Below, one piece after another: positions 20,401 through 34,446 of a DNA stretch of 64,000 nt. The DNA lies in the NCBI RefSeq assembly GCF_910592395.1, contig NC_088313.1:16322437-16386436 (forward strand), written 5' to 3'. A program made the position numbers and the translations under genes. The notes below the pieces were generated by a model. It was not told the DNA's origin. It made no database searches and was given only the letters and a program-made list of their open reading frames with translations. The number at the start of each line of letters is the position of its first letter. The stretch's first letter is position 1. The stretch is from Lineus longissimus (lineage: Eukaryota > Nemertea > Pilidiophora > Heteronemertea > Lineidae).

Positions 20401-23400
20401 CTGACACAAGCCATCAGCTTATGGATTGCAACAACAGATGAAGCCATTTCACTATCCGAGGAAGAAGTCACGATAAATCGGAGTGTTGCTTTCAGAGCTG
20501 TATGCAGTCCGCTGTTACGCACCTCCTGTATTCTCCGCTCCGGCATTGAATAGCCCGTCAAGATAGTGACATGTTCATTGAAGTCACATCGCCTCTTTAA
20601 CAAGCTCAATGCCTTGACCATGGGGATGCTATTGAACTTTTTCTGATTCGGCCTAAGTTGTGATACCTAGATTCACTCTAAGATGACACAAATAAATGCA
20701 TCCAATTCCACACATTACAAATGTAACAATGGAACACCTAACATGAAACCAGCATACTCATTAACATGCTAATTAAGTGCTACGTAACTGTGGCTCCAAC
20801 TGCTGCAGGTTCACGCTGTACATTTTCACACCCTTCTTGTAAACTACGATTGGTAGCCTAATAATGGTCACAGGTGAATGATTTCTCAGCCAACAACTAC
20901 CCAGTGGGTACCTTCATGACAAGTCATCAACAGATTTACTGATTGTTCCAAAATAAACAACTACAGTCATTTTTAAAGCCTATCTTTTTATAGATACACT
21001 TTGTATATCGAAATATAGCTCGAAAACTATACGAAGGTTATCTTTCCCTGATAATCAAAATGCCATCAGTACACATTCAAAAATATCTTAAAGGACTAAT
21101 ATTTCAGAGCTATCTTATAAAAGGCATCATATAAATGGAACAATAGACTCGACATAAGTACAGCTCAGACGTCTTACCAATGCACACTTTCCTACGGGCA
21201 ATAAAGCGCGAAGACCAGATAAATAGGACATGACAGGTCGGCGAACTCGTGCAATTTTCTGTCGATAACTTTCTAATCGGCATGATCGAAGCTGGAGACC
21301 AATAATTTGATATCGTGGAACCAATCGATTACCACTCTATTGAATTGCCTGACACAGCGTGTCAAATCGTTGAAAATATGATTTAAATTTCAAATAAAAT
21401 CATGAACATTTAGCTGATTAACTATCGATTTTTGTTCTTTGTTCGATAGTTCAAGGAACGCTTGCTCTTTTCGCGAACTTAGTTGTATAATCATTTAAGA
21501 CAAATGTTGATTGCTTGAGATGGCGAGTGAAATTCACTTATAGAACTTCAGTCGAATAAAATGATTAAAGCTGTGATTCTTGTTTAAGGAACTGATAGGG
21601 ACTGGCGAGTCTCTGTACTAAAATAGGAACCGGCACTGGGTATGGAGTTAAGATAATGTAGACACAACCTGATCGGAGGCACTTGACCCCGAAGGGCGGA
21701 ATTCGTACTCCATCCAACGGTTTCGATTTTGTCGTATGTATAGAGACTCAACAGTGAGGAAATAACTTCAGTACCAGTCTCACCCTTACAATTTAACGAG
21801 TAGGCCTAGTGCACACAGAATTTAATCTTATGAAAACTCTTCGGTTGTGACTTCGTTCCATCGAATCCATCGCATCGAAGTCAATTATAATACATGCAAT
21901 ATATGGCACCCCAAGAGGCCTCTTCAAAATGGCATCCGATACCGGTAATCACGACGATGACCTGTACACGCAGCAATGTAATCGAGGTGTGTCAAGAATC
22001 GCTTATCACAACGGCGGTTTGATTTTCATATGTCTCAACATTAGTGAGAGGTTGTTTTTGTAACTTATCGTCACAAGAAGAATATATAATTCGTGAGCTT
22101 ATATGCCATTATGAAGTCATTTCTTATCATTATCATTATTATGAGCAAATGATTTCAATGTGGTGAGGAACAATTTCTTGCTACGTTAACCGAACATGTG
22201 TTGCTTATAAAAATCACGGAGTTAAGGGCCTTGGGCGTCACAGCGTGGCAGACATTAATGTGACAATCAACGTGTCTTAAAGGATCAACAGAGCCTCGGG
22301 GGACTATAGTTATGGTTGTTTCACGAGTTTCCTGTTTTCTCTCCAGGCAGGTCATAACCTCCGCTTAGTTGGGTCACAATTACTCAATTTTGCAGATTAC
22401 GTTCATCCGGAACTGAAGAAATTTTAATTGTTTTTAATCATTTGCACAAGGTGCACAGTACTTTAAAATGCACTTTAAAATACTATTATTTACACGAGCC
22501 ATTGCACTAATTATGATATAAACAGGCAACAGTTTATCATGCTATAGCTTTTGCTGGATGATTACACTAAGCATTTTTATCAGCGCTGCCAGAATGCGAC
22601 GTTAACCACACGCAGTGTTTAATCACTTAAGATATATGGGTTTTTTAGTTTGAAATAGAAATTTGTCCTTTGTTGGCGCCATTAGTGATTCGAACGCACT
22701 GATGAGTGTGCGATTACTAAAATATAATACCGTTGATTTAAATAAATGTTGATGACAAATTCAGGCGACTTAATTAAAGTTAATGGCAGGCTAAATTGTA
22801 GTCATTACTCATTTTATTGATGATAAGCCAGAACAAGACTCTCCTCAATTACAACCGACATCCTAATCTATTATGATATAATCTTTTTGCGGAATGAACT
22901 AAATGTAGTATGAAATAAAGTGTTTTAACATTTTCGCATTTAATAAGATAATAACTGTAAAGAACCAAACTTTTGCAACCATTTTTATTTCGCGGATTTC
23001 GACTCCAACAGTCGGTAATTAGAAATGACCGGATGGTCCCATCAATCGCGCCAGCAGTTAGTTTGAATGACCCAATAACCACACCTTTCCTGCCACGGGA
23101 GCGACCGCAGGAATAAATAAGCTTTGACTGATTTAGCAATGAGACTAAAAGTTAACCTTTATTCTTGAAATATCATGGACAACTCTAAGGACTGAACGGA
23201 CAAGCTAATTACGTCGCTGTACACGAAGGAAAAAACGTACTATATATGTGTCTACACGTATCACGCCAACTGATTAGACGAGGCAATTCTCCATACGAAA
23301 AAATAAGACGTTTTCATCGATTTTTCCCGCTCCAAACGAACATGTGAATTGCGTGAGGAATAAAAATACTCCGAATTTCGGCTAAAGACGAAAAAAATAA

Positions 23401-25248
23401 GGTGAATTTCAATATAGTTTCGTGACAGCTTCTTTACCGCAGGATTAGGATTTTATTAGTGTGTATAGAATTGTATAGAGTTATGTGAAGGTATGTCGTG
23501 ATTGCCTTCTAACTGTAGATGTGAAAGGGCGATATAGAAATCTAATTGATCCCACTGGCAGCAGCAAAAACTCAGTGTTCACGGAACGCCGATAACGAGC
23601 AATATCTAATTGAAATTGATCTGATAAGTTTTTACAAATCGGAAAGCTTTTTTTAATTTGAAGCATGGACTGAAAAACAACATTTGAGGGATATTTTGAC
23701 CAACTGTTGCTTCCTCCATTTGATAATGAATTGCCAGATGAACTTAACGACACAATCCAGCTACAATGCCATTGTCTGGCAGAGGCCTATCGGCAGCCAT
23801 CGCAGCAGCGGCTTAGGCTCACGCGTGAATGATATTTGTTTCAACACAATATAATGAAAGTTGGGGTAAACTGCATACCTTGGGGTTGGGAAGGATATGT
23901 CATAGATGAATCGAGAAAGAGTGTAGCTTTCCTGGAGAAATATTCACCAGCAGCGGTTAGAGGATAAAGAAAAAATATAGCTTGCCCAGGAAACTTATTT
24001 TAGGATGAGCCTTTAATTACTAGATTAATACCCAGGGACAGATATGACGCCGAAATATACTAGTGGGCAATATGATAAGAACTGCAAGATTTGAGATCAA
24101 CGAGAAGACAAGCCCACGCACTTTGGCTGCGGGATATTAAGCTTTTTCTAAAGGCTATGCCCGGTTATTCGTCTTAATGTTACCCCAGAAGGAAAATACC
24201 CTGAGCCAGAATATTTCAACTGGCTTTTGCTAATGTATTTGCACTTTTGCAGAAGAGATTAAAGTTAATGATCACATCAACATTTTGAAGGCAGTGACAA
24301 GTCACTTTACATATTGTATATTACTTGAAAAGAGGTACAGATCTAGAGTTCTGGATTTTGGAATCAGGTGTATGATATGCTTTCGATCTAATTGACATCT
24401 TCCTCTTTAATCCAATTATATTATATGCATACTGCGAGTGAAGGGTGTCACCAATTTTAGTCAGTGATGCTGTTTGAAACTCTGATTAAGTAGAGTAAAT
24501 CATCAATGTGAGGAGACCATGAAATACAACTCGGCCAAGGGATCGTGATGAAAGCACACCTTTGTTAAATTTCACCATACAATAGGGAAGGGCACCTTTT
24601 CCAAGGGGAAATTTTTACTATAACACAACCCCAAACTTTCAAATTAGGAAGAGGATCTATAGCAATTGTGTCAAGTTCGAAAGGACGATTAAGTGAGTTA
24701 GGGTTATACTTTATAGTTCAATTAAAAAAAACATGCATTTGCGGCCGTGCCGACTTTTCTCCTTTAGGTTATATCAAGTGATGATCAACAAAATGTCACT
24801 TTCTTCATTTATCGAAGAGAACGTCCTTTGACAAGCCTCCCAAGCCCTCCAGGCGAATATATTAATCCGATAGTCATACACGAAAGCCACGCGGTAAACA
24901 TAAGTATCGCAACACCTGTTACTCGACATGGATTTTCAATTCTACTTATCTGAGAACTGCACGCGCGCGCACTCTTCTTTCGCCAGGGCAATTCACGCCG
25001 GGAGCTCCTGTTCATAGTTTCATTGTATACTCGTGCATGATAGTAAGGTTCATGCTAAGGGGTATAAAACTTCGAATAATAGTACATTGTATATTTAACC
25101 AGTTTGATTCAATAGAATTATCGGACTGTACAGTCTCAAGCCATATCAAATGGCCTCCTCGACTGACCAGTCAACACTATGCGCTGACAGGCCGGACGCC
25201 ATTTTCGTAGGAAAGATCAAAATATCAAATGCCCAACTTATCTCGGGA
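17401..25248. other. intergenic, no gene recognised
   Basis: Open frames such as 17827-17441 (minus), 19084-19308 (plus), 20621-20373 (minus) and 25015-24809 (minus) were read and none shows a convincing domain. 19090-19200 is a GC-richer island in AT-rich surroundings. No repeat family matched elsewhere in the window was found. Confidence 0.45.
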
Positions 25249-25504
25249 TTCAGTATAAATAAAAATAATAGTCGGCGCTTATATAGCGCTCAAATTACTC
25301 AATAGCTGGGTATTCTCAAGCGCTTTGGGACTATCATCATCCCGGTCTTCACAGATGTCAATCTGGGGTTTCAAGGAGCAGCTACAAAGCGCTCATTCTT
25401 GAACTCGACCAGTAGGAGAAACAAAGTGACGATTAAGCCGGGAATCGAACCCACGACCTTCGGATCATGAGTTCGACTCTCTACCACTGCACCACCGCGT
25501 CTCC
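25249..25504 (-). mobile_element. tRNA-derived SINE, full-length-like copy
   Basis: On the minus strand the 5' head (25504 to about 25435) is tRNA-like. It has an A box (GGTGCAGTGGTAGAG), an anticodon loop CTCATGA with CAT as would-be anticodon, and a B box (GGTTCGATTCC). The acceptor stem does not pair well. The body holds CAAGAATGAGCGC, ACCCCAGATTGACATC, CCCAAAGCGCTTGAG and GAGCGCTATATAAGCGC, and the tail is ATT-rich. Body and tail recur at 34268-34446. RNA polymerase III would be the expected transcriber. Confidence 0.8.
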
Positions 25505-25544
25505 GTATGACCAAAATCCACCACGTATGACCAAAATCCACCAC
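25505..25544. repeat. exact 20-bp tandem duplication
   Basis: GTATGACCAAAATCCACCAC occurs twice head-to-tail with no mismatch, abutting the head of the SINE at 25504. Confidence 0.9.
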
Positions 25545-28500
25545 GTTCTGCCAGGAAAGTTTTGAAAGCCGAAATGCTGTTGTTTGCTTACCTGGAACCT
25601 GCCTCAAAGTTGCAGTTGCTCTAACATGTCTAACTCTTTAAGAACGTTGTTTTGCAATTCGAGCACACTAATGGGACACGTTTGAAAGCATCTTGGTTTT
25701 TCTCGTCTTTAAAACGATACCTATCTCCGACCGGAATAGCCTCGAGTGAGGTATAACACCAAAATTTTTAAATCTTGAAAAAAGGATAGCGCGTTTCTAC
25801 TTACCAAACTCGAGCAGAGACCTTGTAAAGTGCTGGCTTACAGCGTGATCATAAACTTCTGTATATTTTTTCTTATTTGTTGCAACGCTTTCAGCCCAAG
25901 AATAACATAAATGTCTTGCCTCATCAACCAACTTTCATGAACAAATCCTCATAAAAGTGTTTTGCGATCTATATTTACTTGTTGATCATTGAATGTAGGT
26001 CGTTCAAGTGGAGGTTTTGTTTCATTTGATGATCAAGTGTTCGAGAGAAGAAACAGAAAACATTGCAAAATTTCAGAAAATGTCTTACTTTTACGGTGTT
26101 TTGTTTTTGTACACGATCCCTTAATCTTTCGTTGTTCATCTCAATATATGGTGTTTTTAAAAAAAAGTTTCCAAGCAACAACCTTCATAAGGTGAGAACT
26201 GCATTTGCCTTCTCTTGACGTCAAGACGAAGTGATACGCGAAACATGTTCTTTAATTGGCAGGTAAAGAAACACCGAATGGCAATCACTTTGCTGACACT
26301 TGCGTTGGCTGAATTTCCTGCTGTTTTATTTTTCCGGATCACCAAATCAGTAGGCTTCTTTCGAGTCATCTAACTGATATTCTGCTGCAAAATTTTCGTA
26401 TTTTCTGCGGGTTAGCGATATGACCTCGGGATTAGGGATGACATTTCCAGGTAGTCCTTCACGCCCTTGGCAAATGTATAGTGCTAATTCTTCCGATACA
26501 CTTATCATCTTGGCCTTGGAGTAGATTTTCACTGCCTCCTGTCAGAGAACCAGACACAGTTAGGTTTTGGCGTATAACATATATCAAACAAATAAATACG
26601 AGATTGGTAGTATGACATTTACGATAAACCCCAGAAATGGCCAGTGGGCAAGACGAAGCCAATAACAAGTTAGCTTACAGCCAGAACAATAAATTGAGCA
26701 GAATGTCGTGATGCTATTGGCGCTTTTCAACATGTCACCCCTCTCCGCCGTCAATAACATTCTCGAATTGAAAATTTTAATGGCTTGAGGTGGAAATTGT
26801 CACGCTTACCAGCGCAAATGTGAAAGTTCTCGACGCTAAATCTGCGCTTGCTTTTCAGCGTTAATGAATACTGCGGTTGTATTAGTTGAATGACTTCCTT
26901 GTCAGATGGCTTATTTCAGTTGGTTACATTTTCCTCCTCGGCTCCATCGGAGCATGTGTTAGAGCCATTTACTTCCTTTGAGTTGAGCAGATTATGATCA
27001 TGATCATCTCTAGTTGTCAAAGACCTGTCTATTCATTAAAAAATCCCTCTTAAGAAGATCCAGCAACAACGTTTGACAATGACATTGAAAGAAATGGGTG
27101 ATGGGATGTACAGGTGTAGCTTCGGCGGAATATTGTTGCGAGAGATGCTTGATGCCCGCTGTCTTCGTGTGCTTTGAGAAGCAGACCAAAGGTGAGATAT
27201 TGCTTTTCACGATACGTGCGGTGGAATATAGCTAACAATATAGACATAGAGATTTTTTCACGAATAAGGCAGATCAATGCTGGAAGCATCTGCTTACGAC
27301 AAAAGTTAGCAGCTCATTCTGTAGAAAACAAACTTGCACATGATGGATAAGACATCAAGATTGGGAGGCAAACTTTACTTTACATAAAACTTTCTTTATC
27401 AATGGACCAAAAAAATCATTGAGTAATTTATTATCGAGCTGCCGGGTTTGGGGTGACGTAAAGTTTGATCAAGCTGCAAGCTACATAACAGTTTGATATT
27501 AAGACCAAGAAAAAAAGGACCCATTAGAAATAAAAAGTTTTAGTTCACCTGTCCCTTGCATGCAATAAAGCATGATATCGAAGTCCGTTATAACGTTTTA
27601 GAATCTCCTAGTCAGAGCCGAACACAAGAGTCCATTAGTGCCATATCCAGTTAATGTTCAGTCGCCAATAACTCCAAAAAGGAATAATGAACGCGGCTTA
27701 TTTCACAGTTATCCGGCAGATGAAATAGAATTGAAATTCGCTGAACAGGTAGAACGAAAAGCACATCTCGTTTGTGAAAAGAAGAAATTCAATATCATCA
27801 AGTACTTCTTCGCGAAGTTACGACTGGATGGGTGAGGCGATCCGCCGGAGACAGCGCCTGACTCGATACTAACCGGCTACGCTTACATCGTCACGTACCA
27901 TACTCCCACCAGGGCACGGAAGATATCGATCGCGATATTCACAAGCTTTTGAAACGTATTGTCAGTGGGAATTACGGCGAAGGAAGATGATTTACAAATG
28001 TAGTTGTAAATTGTTTGCAGCGCATGGGGAGGGCAAAAAGTCCACGACATATTCAATTAAGAATTTGTTTAAGATCAACCAGACAGCTAACATCCAAATA
28101 ACGACAGTAAGCCAGTCACGTTTTGATGGTCGATTTTGTCTAAAAGAAGCTGTCTGAGTGACCTATTGTAATGCACTTTAAATCAAAATGGTAAATCAAA
28201 TCAAACACATAGTAAACCAACTATCCAATTAGAGTCGTGGGCGGTGACCAGTCATGTGTGGGCATGGTAAGCCTTCGATGAATACAACTGAAAGATATCG
28301 CGTTGGAGTACGAAGACCAACAAGTGCAGCTCTAAACAACATCAAAGAGTCTTGTAGGGCATCCTGATTGATTAACTTGTCCACGTACATGTAGTGTTTT
28401 CTGTTATCTTGCTATTATAAAACAGTATACGCAATGCTTTTACTTCGGGTGTGTACAGAGCACCTGGTGTAAATGTACATGCAGTTTAAAGGAAAAGCAT

Positions 28501-28956
28501 TTACTAGTCTTAATTCATATCATCTAATATTAATAAGACAATACAAGTGGTGAATATTGGACATACATTCATGGAACCGACATTTAGCTGTGTTTGACGA
28601 TGTCTGGGAGCCTCTAACTACATTCAACTTCACTTTGACAGCAGTCAAAATTAAGTGAGGTGGGTGTGAACTTGTTCTTCAAAGTCAAAACTTTCCAATA
28701 CGCGTAGGTTATGAAAAAAATGTGAAAACTGTTTAAATGGAATATCCTCAAAGGGAAAAACGTAAAATGCAGACGGTGCCTTAACCGTGCTTGGTAACTG
28801 ATCTTCATTATTTTTTATGTCAACAAAGCAACTCTTATACGGTAACGCAAAACTTTGCCATTATAAGTTAGCTTAGCATAACTTTAATTCCTTTCAAAAA
28901 AAGAAATGCATGTCCCCTGATCGTTATTCTGCATAGGAGAAACGATGAATGTTTAA
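25545..28956. other. intergenic, no gene recognised
   Basis: Short frames (for example 27638-27835, plus) have no recognised domain and no splice-linked partners. ATGATCATGATCAT near 26995 is a small palindromic repeat. Confidence 0.45.
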
Positions 28957-29198
28957 GGCCGGGTCCTTGGCAAGCCGCTCGCCGAACAGGCATTTTTTTT
29001 GTCCTGTTTTGTCCTGCCGCTTGCCAAACAGCACTAAAAAGCCACCCTGTTCGGCCAGCCGGGCTTGCCAAACAGGTAAAAAATCTACCCTGTTTGGCGA
29101 GCTGGAGACTTTACTTTAATATTAATGAGTTCGGCTCTCCATTCAGGACAAGAAAAAGTCGCTGTTTGGTAAGCCGGGCTTGCCAAGTAGTCACTTCC
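28957..29198. mobile_element. 242-bp foldback MITE, copy 2
   Basis: Same length and, by eye, well over 90 percent identical to 3551-3792, in the same orientation. It is flanked by an imperfect 8-bp direct repeat (ATGTTTAA before, ATGTTTTA after, allowing one base of boundary shift). Differences are small indels in the T-runs and the first 15 bases. No coding capacity. Confidence 0.8.
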
Positions 29199-31734
29199 AA
29201 TGTTTTATTAGGCCGAATAAGTGATCCTCTCAGACAAGATTTTACAGCAAACATTTTCAGTGACGAACCTAGCCTCACTTCAAACTCAAAGACTTCGTCT
29301 CAATTTAGTTAGCTTATAATGAAATGAATGGATATCTGGTGTTATATGAAGATAAGTCTTGGTTTTTTTAGCACTTGAATCTATACTGCTCTGATTTTCT
29401 GTTCATTGCTGGTACAATATCAGTATGGCCACGGCAAGTTAGTATACATACAGGTCAGGATGTCGCTCACCTGATCACCACAACATGACTCGGTAACTTG
29501 ACGACAACGGGTAATCATATCAGTGGTTGATTAGATCTAATTACCCCTCATCACCCTGTAACCAAAAATGTATGGTGTGAAACCGTATTCATCAACATTG
29601 CACACTTTCATGAGCTGCTCTACGTATTAAAGAAACACGAGCATACATTCTAGGATACCAAAGTGAATCCATTTTTCATAATTTTGAAGATGGACTAGAA
29701 TTGGATCAAACAAGTCGTATCCGTTTTTTCGATTTTTAGTATCATTTCAAAAAACCTATCGCAGCACGGTTATAAACAATCAGCAAATACTCTTATTTGC
29801 AATGACACAAGTTTCATTTCCGAGGAGTACAGGTGGTGTAACATTATACATTGAGAAGCCAATACGGACACATGATACACAACACAACATGATAAACAGC
29901 ACTGTAACTACAAATCCGAAAATGACAACACAAAACCACAATTTCCGGATAGAGCCGAGTTTTACAGACGTGGTAGCATTTCGCTTCCGATTTAAACGTA
30001 TAAAATATCAAATTCAGGGGGGCTGTCATTCAGCACATAAAAAGTTTCTTAACACATAATGACTAGGATGAAGAAAACCGGTGTTAGTACGAAGTTTGAT
30101 GACTGATCAGATTATACAACTATTGCTTTCGTCTCAAGGGTATGATACATAAATTATTACAGACTCAATTGCGTGCACGTACTGCACTGTCACGTATAAG
30201 CAAAACTTGACTGAACTTCCAGTGCCGTATCGATCCAAAAAAGTAGCGAGCCACTTTTTTTCACGGAAGGCACACTTTTTATTCTGCCGCAGATCTCTCG
30301 ACGCGGAATATGAGTGATCGGAAAATTGCGTGCCTCAGTGCGCCGTGAAGAAATCGATTCACCAGCTAACATCTTAGGTAGGGTAGGGCATGGGAGATTC
30401 CGCAGAGGCCATCGTTTCGCGCTACAATAAAGAGAAGCTCAGAAAATAGATTGTTCGAGCCAAGCAAACTGTTTGTACGACTCCCCACCACCCCATTTAT
30501 AGATGATTGATCCTACAATGATTTTGGGTGAAATCAGCTGTTAATTAACACCAGAAAGGTTCATCTTCTCACAAGTTTAACGTAGACTTCAATGGTATTG
30601 GTCAATTGATTACCTAGCCCAAAGCCCAATCTCTTACCTGCACAGATAATGATAGGCCGAATTGAATATCGCCTACATGACCTTATATTCAAAAGCAATA
30701 ACACGTTCTTCTACACGAGCCGGATGCAACACTCCCTTCCATGAATCATCCCACCTGCTGCAACAGCAACTAGACTGCCCTTGTGGCCAACAAAAACCCT
30801 GCTTAGCCAGTAATTGCATGTCGCTGTAATCGAACGGCACCTGCATCGTGTGAATTCAAATAGAGGAGACACCTGTTCAGTATTGCAGTTGAGTATTGGC
30901 ATGGCTCTCGGTTTGCGTTCTTATAAGGCAATGTCAGCATTAAGGCAATATTTCCGAACAGGTTTTGTTCTTTTGCTCGGACTTTCACGTGATGACAACA
31001 TCAATTGTTCCGCATTCACGTCACCCAGAAATGCTCCAATGATGTTGGCGTGCTGCTGTAGGGACAGTATAATGCAAAGTTTGCATCGAGGAACTTGTCC
31101 ACTAAAAGCCTTAAGTTCTTTCCTGGAACTGAGAATAGCAGAGTTAACCTCGGGCTGTTTCCGCAGTTCTATAATATCAGGGAAAGTTGCCACTGGCGTG
31201 TGGGATGGACATTAAGGGTGCGCGTATCAGCGAAGAATCACGTTCGTTCGAATAGATTGCTGACTATTTTTTTACGATGCCAGGAATAAAAAATAAGTAG
31301 TCGTGCTCGTGGCTCGCAAAACTTTATCGAATCCTGTGGACGTCGAATACACACCCTAAATCTCCTAATTCATTATCGATCATGCACCCGTTTTTGTAGT
31401 CTAGTAATTGTGTACAAACTTTGTTATCGACGGATTTCACAATTTGGTGAAGATTGGATTTGTTTTGCCAATGAATAACAAATCGTATTGTTCTCCAGAA
31501 CTATTCTGAAGTACAGGCTTCATCTTTGAATACGTGTAAATAAGTATATACAGAAGAAAGTAGATTTGACTTGATATTGATTAGCTCATATCGAGTAATT
31601 TTTAATACATACATTGGACCACCGCGCAACAAGAAATCCACAAGAGCAAATTCTGTAGTGTAGTACCGGTATTGGGATAACATTTTCGACTAAGAATGTT
31701 TAAGTTATCATTTAGCTGAAGTAATGTTCAGTAG
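29199..31734. other. intergenic, no gene recognised
   Basis: 30814-31215 is open on the plus strand and overlaps a 90-codon minus-strand frame. Neither shows a domain I recognise. Confidence 0.45.
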
Positions 31735-31739
31735 CCAAA

Positions 31740-32310
31740 TTGTATCACCACGCCTCCAATATAAGGAGGAATTAGAAGAGTAAGAAACTTTAAAAGAAAC
31801 TATCATAGGGAATGTATATACCCGAAAAAAAAGAGGAAAGGTTATGTAAATATTTTACTAGAGAAAGAAAAAACAGTTTATTGCTCCAGCATCCGATATC
31901 ATGAGAATTGCTGAAATAACCTTTGCACAGTATCATTTCAAATCGGATCACCACGCGTCCGGCATGTCCGGTAGGGAATAAGAAATCTAAAAGAAAATCA
32001 TATCTTTGTGTGTTAAGAGGAAAGGTTATGTAAATATTTTACTAGAGACAGAAAACCAGTTCATTTCTCCCTCATCCGCTATCACGAGATTACCAAGTGT
32101 TGCACGATTAGCTCGGGGAATCGAATCCGAGAAGAAAAATGCAATTTCGACATCTGTCACCAATTGCCTATGCAAAAGCGTAATTTGAAGAACACCAGGG
32201 AATCAGAAGGAAATGAACATATACGACGACAAGAATTTTAAAATACATATAATGAATAATTTCGGCATCCGTCGTCTTGAGGTAGTAGATGAATATCAAT
32301 TGATTTTTCA
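31740..32310. repeat. three-copy degenerate tandem repeat, period about 180-200 bp
   Basis: Copies begin with a TCACCA-type block (about 31745, 31954, 32157). Copies 1 and 2 share AGAGGAAAGGTTATGTAAAT and the following ATTTTACTAGAGA almost exactly (31831 and 32010), then CAGTTTATT/CAGTTCATT and a CATCCG(A/C)TATCA block. The third copy keeps only scattered blocks such as CATCCGTCGTC. No coding potential. Confidence 0.6.
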
Positions 32311-34267
32311 GGTGATTAACCAAGGCCTGTACACGATGATTGGAATTTGCTGTGGAGATTTCGTGTGGCTGATGTAAAACATACCAATTATTATTCTTAT
32401 CAATTAATTAATTTTTTTTTTTTTTGGGGGGGTGCTATATTTTTAACTGATACGATTGTCCAATTTAGCCATTTATTATTACGCCTTAATTGAAGCTTTA
32501 GGTCTCGCGAATAGAGAGATGTTCGTCCAGATCACTGAGTGTTTGGGCTTTTCAATCCGCAATTTGATAACTGTAGAAAAAGATAGAAAGACTCCAAGTG
32601 ACACTGCCGACATGACTGATGTTGCAGCTTGAATTGAAAACGGAGACGCGAAGTTCAGTTGGAGCAAGGAGATCGCGGTTAATGTAGCCGAAAGAAACAG
32701 AAAATTTGATTAGTTCCATTAACTTTACGCTCGCAATAGAGTAGATTGGGTGAAATATGCCGCACTTAGATAAGAACAAGGTGAAAGAATAAGTCTACGA
32801 GAACGGCAAAGGTTAAAACGAACATCAGAGAGGGAGGGTGATGAAAGCTTTTAGGCATTGAGGCGAGTCGAGGTTTTGTTTTTCAACCTAGACGTGCTTG
32901 AGACAAATCGAGGCGTGCTGTTCATTCCGTAAGATTGTGACGACACTTGCTTGCGAGATCGTTTTTCACGCGGCCAACCTGGCCTCAAAACTATTAATTA
33001 TGAAGAAGAAATGTTCCGCGATAAACATCCAACAACCAAACAGAAAAACTAAACACCAACCTCGCATGACCTTTCGTGATCTGAATCTAACCGCAACAGC
33101 TTCAGAGGAGTAGGAATGTCGATCTCCCTAATGTCAAGTGTACTTGGTAATGTTTTATTACTCCCTCTCTCTTGGCTCTTTATTTCACCATTAGACCCGT
33201 TTGACCCAACAGTCGCTGGGTTGACTTATTCAGAGATCGATTTTGCTGCAAGGATAATTTTGAACCGCTGGCAACTGGTCTCATGGTGAGAACAAGGTAT
33301 CATTCGGTATATATCGCCTAATCGTACCAAAACTATATGGCTATTGGTGCATGGAGTGAAAATTGGGGATGCTTGTCACGCTCATGATAGAGGTTAGAAA
33401 GATGATTGATAATATCCTCACTTTGTGTCATTCGATCATTATTCAAATATGTGCCATTCATTGTATATATGAATACGCGTGACAATTAGTGTAATAAAAA
33501 GTCAGAAACGCATTGTAGTAAAAAACCTGCCTAGTATCTTAGAGCAGGAGCGATGGGCATTTTCTGTCATCAGACTGACGAGAAGACATATTTTTGCATT
33601 CATAAGGCATCTTTCAAACGATTTATATTCGTCTTAGGAATTACTAAATGGCTACCGGTATGTAATCACATCAAAAGGGTATGGAATGGATAGCAAAATG
33701 GCATTTAATTCGGGTGCCTACATATCAAAGAGGAATCACGAGTGAGCCACATTAAACGACGCGTTTCTTTCTTGCAGTTTAAATTTTTTTGAGTGAGTCT
33801 CAGAGAAATAAAATCATTGAAATGACAATTGAGTGGGATTCATTAGGCGACGCATTTCATCACCGTGTCTTAGGACATTTTTTTCTACGGCCAGGCGATC
33901 ATCAATTTGTAGAATTTGATCAAGCCCGTGTGATTAGACCTCAGGGTGCCCATCAACATGATCAATTCTAGCGAAAACCACGCCAGCTGTAACACAGTGG
34001 CTACTGGAGCGAGCGAGAGCCAACGCTTGGGAATACATACTAGGACGATGTTAATTTCCTTCAAGCGAGCACTTCCAGGTCCTTTACGTATGCAATTGTT
34101 TACCAGGAGACAGCTGTAACTCAGCCAGGGCGCCTACTCCAACAATCCTGCATTATCAAAACTACCAATCTGGACTTATCTTTGTCATCATTAGAATATT
34201 TGTTGAGTTTAGCTTCTCGAAACTTACAATTACAAAACAACAATTCCATAAGGTCATTTTACAAGGA
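32311..34267. other. intergenic, no gene recognised
   Basis: A homopolymer tract (about 14 T then 7 G) lies near 32410-32432. Short open frames (for example 32898-33113 and 33789-33971) have no recognised domain. Confidence 0.45.
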
Positions 34268-34446
34268 AATAATAATAATAATGAGTCTTTTATATAGCGC
34301 AATTCCGTGACACTATAGTTGTCGCTCAAAGCGCTTTGGGATATCATATTATTACCCCGGTCTCCACAGAAATCAATCCGGGGTTTTAAGGAGCAACCAG
34401 AAGGTGCTCACTTGAACTCGACCAGTAGGGGAACTAAGCAGTGACT
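34268..34446 (-). mobile_element. SINE copy lacking its tRNA head
   Basis: Minus-strand body and (ATT)n tail match the SINE at 25249-25504: the CGACTGGTCGAGTTC-like, CCGGGGTAATA, CCCAAAGCGCTTTGAGC and GCGCTATATAAAAG blocks appear in order. Homology stops before the B box, so it is 5'-truncated. Confidence 0.7.

Noticed and set aside
24809-25015. 68-codon minus-strand frame with one hydrophobic segment, resembling a transporter exon
   Set aside because: A single membrane-like stretch (VAILMFTAWLSCMTIGLIY) without flanking family motifs or supporting neighbouring exons is not enough.
25434-25504. A tRNA-Met gene on the minus strand
   Set aside because: A and B boxes are present, but the acceptor and anticodon stems pair poorly and it is continuous with a SINE body and tail that recur elsewhere.
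25371-25607. Minus-strand protein reading GGAVVESRTHDPKVVGSIPG
   Set aside because: This is a translation of the SINE tRNA-like head, not a gene.
30814-31215. 133-codon plus-strand frame and overlapping minus-strand frame
   Set aside because: Neither strand gives a recognised domain and they cannot both be coding.
32279-32292. Eleven bases identical to the 5' end of let-7 (TGAGGTAGTAG)
   Set aside because: The match ends there (ATGAATATC follows) and no complementary arm able to form a precursor hairpin is present downstream. It lies in a decayed tandem repeat.
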